The position numbers and the translations under genes are program-made. Below the pieces are notes generated by a model. The model made no database searches. It was not told the origin of the DNA and worked only from the letters and a program-made list of their open reading frames with translations. Source: Penicillium oxalicum (taxonomy: Eukaryota; Ascomycota; Eurotiomycetes; Eurotiales; Aspergillaceae). Taken from it: a stretch of 64,000 nt of DNA. Location: positions 2,914,001-2,978,000 of the forward strand of contig NC_064652.1 of the NCBI RefSeq assembly GCF_001723175.1, written 5' to 3'. Shown here piece after piece: positions 61,220 through 64,000 of the stretch (position 1 is its first letter; each line of letters begins with the position of its first letter).

Positions 61220-63096
61220 ACGTAATTCCTGGCTGTCTCGGCCACCTAGCCGTCCTAGCTACCCTCTCCTATTAGAAAAATTCAAAATTGATTATCTCAA
61301 CTAACGCCTAATAATTTAACTAAATATAGCGATTTTTATATAAATTAATCCTATAGCTAACCTCCCTGTACCTACTATACCTAGGCGGAGCCCTAGTAGC
61401 CGGTTAATCTGCCTAATTAGGCGTTTCGCCCTGCGTATACGATCCTGCCTCACTAACTTCAACTAGCTAATTTAGCTGCTAAGCTAGCTATAGGCCCTCT
61501 TGAACGGTTAAACCTTAGTCGTAGGGTATCTACCTAGTTAACTGTCTACGCTTCTTAATCGCCTTCTTATTTACTACGCGTAGATTAGCGTTTTCTTGCG
61601 CTAATAGCGCAGTATAGTATAACGCGATATAGTAGCCCTTAATAATCTGATCTAGTATCGTTTTTGATAGGCTTAGAGGGCTATTCGACCGCTATTTTAG
61701 CAGATCTTTAAGTATTAATACTTACTTTTATAGCTAAATTACCGTTCTAGGTGTTTTTAGTATAAATTAGCTAGATCTACTACTTAGTCGGCTCGTTAGT
61801 AGTATAGGCGTTCGTAGAGAGATATTAAGCTTTGAAAGCACTCTTTCTATATTAATTAGCACTAGCCTACTAGCTACAAAGCTATTTTGAATAGTACTTA
61901 ATTAGTAGGCTTCCTGCCGCGCGCGTTAGTAGTCGTGTAGGAAATTAAACTTATCGATATAATTATAGCCCCTACGCGCAAGATTACTTATAAAGCGACT
62001 ATATAAGCGTTTTAACACTACAAAATAGCTAATATCTAGTAGCTATAATAGATACGATAAATACGTAGGTATACAGAGTAGTATAATATCGTTTTCGGCG
62101 CAGATTCGATCGAATTAAGGCGTAAGATAGCTACCGTAGCTATCGAGGATTAGTAGCTAAAATCGGCCTCGTACGCGCGAATTTGTTAACGGGATAAATA
62201 TCTTTTATAGCTAACATAGGCTAATCTTATCGGTAGTCTAGCTATGATTCGAGACTTCAAATCGCTAATCTTGCGGTAGATTATCAAACTAACTAGCGAT
62301 TACAACTTTGCCTTTAAAGATTATATACGGCGGTAGCGAATAGCTATTAGCGTAAATTACTTCGATAAGAGTAACCTATTCGCGATTTCCTAGTTATAGT
62401 ATCGATCGCCGACCGTAGTATTTAGCTCGCGTAACTGCCTTCTGTGTAGATATAAGACCTATTACGAATCCTATCTTATCAAAGTTATAGATATCCTCTA
62501 GTTAAATACCGTTCTTATCGATTACGCGTTATATAGTCGCGAACCACGCTCGTAGCGATTTTAGGTCTTCGTTTAGTATACGCTAGTAATCGTAACGCCT
62601 AGAAAAGCGTATTCGAAGCTTATTACGCTATTAGATAAAGGTTAATAGCTAATTCTTGCCTATAGTAGGTAGTAGCTAGCTACCGCGAGTAGTAAGGAGG
62701 ATATTAGCTATTTCTCGTATAGTAGCTAGCCTAGGGGCTACTCCGCGTATATCTATAGAGATAATCTAATTTACAAGCGAATCCTCTTTGTATTAAGTTA
62801 ATTTATAGCCGGTAGGGCGCGAATTAACGCGTAAAACTACCCCTCTTGCGCGGTCGATAAGCGTTAATCTAGGTATCTTGTATAGGCTAGCTACTACGCG
62901 AAGAGATTTAATACGGCTATTTTAAAGATTATTAAGGGCTAATAAGATCTTGCCCTCCTAGTTAGCTAAATTCTGCGAATATCTAGATCGAATTAGTGGC
63001 ATAGTAGACGGTTGAAGATAGTGTGTAGGTATAAAGACGCGATTTTGGAGAGGGTGGCCGGGACGGCCGGGTGGCGGAGACGGCCGGGAATTACGT
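61220..63096 (-). mobile_element. Fot1/pogo-like Tc1-mariner DNA transposon E
   Basis: 1,877 bp with about 50-bp terminal inverted repeats beginning ACGTAATTCC, flanked by a TA duplication (61218-61219, 63097-63098). The right inverted repeat keeps its GC-rich CGGCCGGG form; the left is RIPed. Size, TA target and the encoded transposase fit the Fot1 group of fungal pogo elements. Confidence 0.92.
61480..63002 (-). pseudogene. E transposase (CENP-B/DDE_1 type), RIPed
   Basis: ATG at 63002 (MPLIRSRYS). Helix-turn-helix region: EGKILLALNNL, SLRVVASLYKIPRLTLIDR; then the CENP-B-like part with LTQYKEDSLVNQIISID and RGVAPRLATIREIANILL (TAG as Gln). Catalytic domain: DIYNFDKIGF (first Asp, near 62,480), PPYIIFKGK, LLILDSYGS (second Asp, near 62,130), then LLDISYFVVLKRLY (third Asp, near 62,020). 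Such enzymes cut and paste the element at TA. Disabled by many TAG/TAA/TGA-type changes; the C-terminal limit is uncertain. Confidence 0.87.
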
Positions 63097-63460
63097 TAAT
63101 AGGAGGGACTAGATATATAAGGACGCTCTTTTTAGTATTATATATTTAATTCTTCGCGATTAATTATATATTATTACTTAGTTACTACCTTGAAGCACTT
63201 TATACTCCACGGTTTAACTCTAAGATAAACCTAACCTATAGGGAGGGGATTCACTCGGTAGTAACGCTTAGTGATTAACCTACTTAGCGCGTACTTCTAG
63301 CATATCTTGTAAGACAATTAATAGGATCTAACCCGTAGTAAGGCTTTACGAAGTAACGGTACGATTAAGAGACTAAGTCTTAAGATCGGAAGTTAGGATA
63401 GCAGGCAAGTATCGGCCCGGGACGTTCTAACTCATAGTAACCAGTCGGTACCGCGTAACA

Positions 63461-64000
63461 CTAGACTAGTAGATTATTCTAATAGATACGAAAATATTAT
63501 AAAGATTATAGTACTAGACCTATTCCGAATCTTTACTAAGATAATTTATAAGCTTAAAATTACTAGTTACTAATTCTTAGCCCTTATAGTTACTAAGCTC
63601 CTACGCTCCCTACTAATCTTACTATTATCCTTACTATTATCCTTATCCTTATCCTTATCCTTATCCTTATTAACTAAGTATAAATACCTACTATTTAAAT
63701 ATATACCCCCGAGAGGTAAATTACTATAGGAATAGATAAAAGAATAGATTAAGGACCTAAATTAGATCGCTCTAAATAGTAACTATTCCTTTTATAGAAG
63801 AAATAGCTATACTACTCAGGAATATATATATTTAGTTATTATCTTATAAACCGTAAAGTAGAAACCTATTAAAGATATTTAGGTAAATACCCTATAGAGG
63901 AATATAGATAATCTAAATAGAATAGCGCTAAATAGTTAGACTATAATGTATAATAATAGGATTAAGAAAACTAGTAGCTAGGATTAAAATTAGCTAAAGC
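63461..64000 (+). mobile_element. B5: fragment of B gag, B2-like subtype
   Basis: Matches B gag from CTAGACTAGTAGATTATTC onward and includes the zinc-knuckle region (near 63,780-63,820). It shares the Leu/Ser-encoding ATCCTT repeat (63,600-63,670) with B2, not with B3. RIPed, and it continues past the window edge. D lies immediately upstream. Confidence 0.82.

Larger units (their letters stand above)
58012..63460 (+). mobile_element. Ty3/gypsy chromovirus D, 5'-truncated, 3' LTR split by E
   Basis: It begins inside pol at the RT-RNase H connection (SFLRLTNYYRKLI) and runs through RNase H, integrase, chromodomain, a 3' region with an antisense frame, a polypurine tract (60822-60841) and a 3' LTR. 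Missing: 5' LTR, gag, protease and most of RT. Heavily RIPed. Confidence 0.85.
60845..63460 (+). repeat. 3' LTR of D, interrupted by E
   Basis: Begins TATTATAGACC (from TGTTA) right after a purine tract and ends GCGTAACA: TGTTA...TAACA inverted ends. Without E and one TA it is 737 bp. A TATATAAG box lies near 63,113. The LTR limits are inferred from one LTR only. Confidence 0.6.

Noticed and set aside
1..64000. Alternative genetic code reading TAG as Gln
   Set aside because: TAG appears only where CA/TG are depleted; the un-RIPed gene and less mutated B copies use CAG, CAA and TGG normally, so RIP explains it.

Overview
The window looks like a transposon-filled, AT-rich block from a filamentous ascomycete (Pezizomycotina). 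Over most of it CpA and TpG are almost absent and replaced by TpA, while CpG is kept. That is the signature of repeat-induced point mutation (RIP), which turns CAG and TGG codons into TAG. Retroelement reading frames are therefore full of TAG/TAA stops, and zinc-knuckle Cys and His codons read as Tyr. Only about 2.9 kb (roughly 15.7-18.6 kb) looks like ordinary gene-bearing DNA; some younger insertions are also lightly mutated. The species cannot be named from this.

Layout. 1-2733: 3' end of a Ty3-like element, copy A3 (+). 2738-13463: a complete uninterrupted copy A2 (-), tail to tail with A3. 13464-14596: unassigned RIPed DNA. 14597-19139: a gene island flanked by inverted-repeat arms of about 550 bp. 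It holds one convincing intact host-type gene, a two-exon minus-strand gene with a membrane segment and a 22-residue coiled-coil repeat, plus a duplicated promoter unit and a RIPed plus-strand remnant. 19140-58009: one Ty1/copia element (B0, -) opened by two insertions. The first is a Ty3 chromovirus C (21352-47744, -, 5-bp target duplication CTTAG). C contains a Ty3-like element A1 (25961-45692, +), and A1 contains two more B elements, B1 (29737-35842) and B2 (36086-38983), each with a perfect 5-bp target duplication. The second insertion into B0 is B3 (47810-54050, +, duplication TAAAG). 58012-63460: a 5'-truncated second chromovirus D (+), whose 3' LTR is split by a Fot1/pogo-like DNA transposon E (61220-63096, TA duplication). 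63461-64000: a B fragment (B5).

The main candidate for something undescribed is element A. Downstream of its pol, in the sense direction, it carries a second long reading frame (ORF2, about 820 codons) present in all three copies. Its C-terminal half resembles a fungal 2-oxoglutarate/Fe(II) dioxygenase-like fold, with an HxD and a distal His recoverable once RIP is taken into account. Element A is also studded with a short perfect palindrome (core TTCTTCTGCAGAAGAA) that encodes SSAEE-like residues in frame in ORF2 and in gag and differs in number between copies. Its pol ends in an AT-hook-like tail rather than a chromodomain.

Target duplications give the order of events: B0 first, then C into B0, A1 into C, and B1 and B2 into A1; B3 into B0 is independent. 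Domain assignments rest on reading translations by eye through RIP stops, with no database search. In RIPed DNA nearly every stop is TAG or TAA, so openness apart from TAG proves nothing; frames were accepted only where a family motif or strongly protein-like composition supports them.
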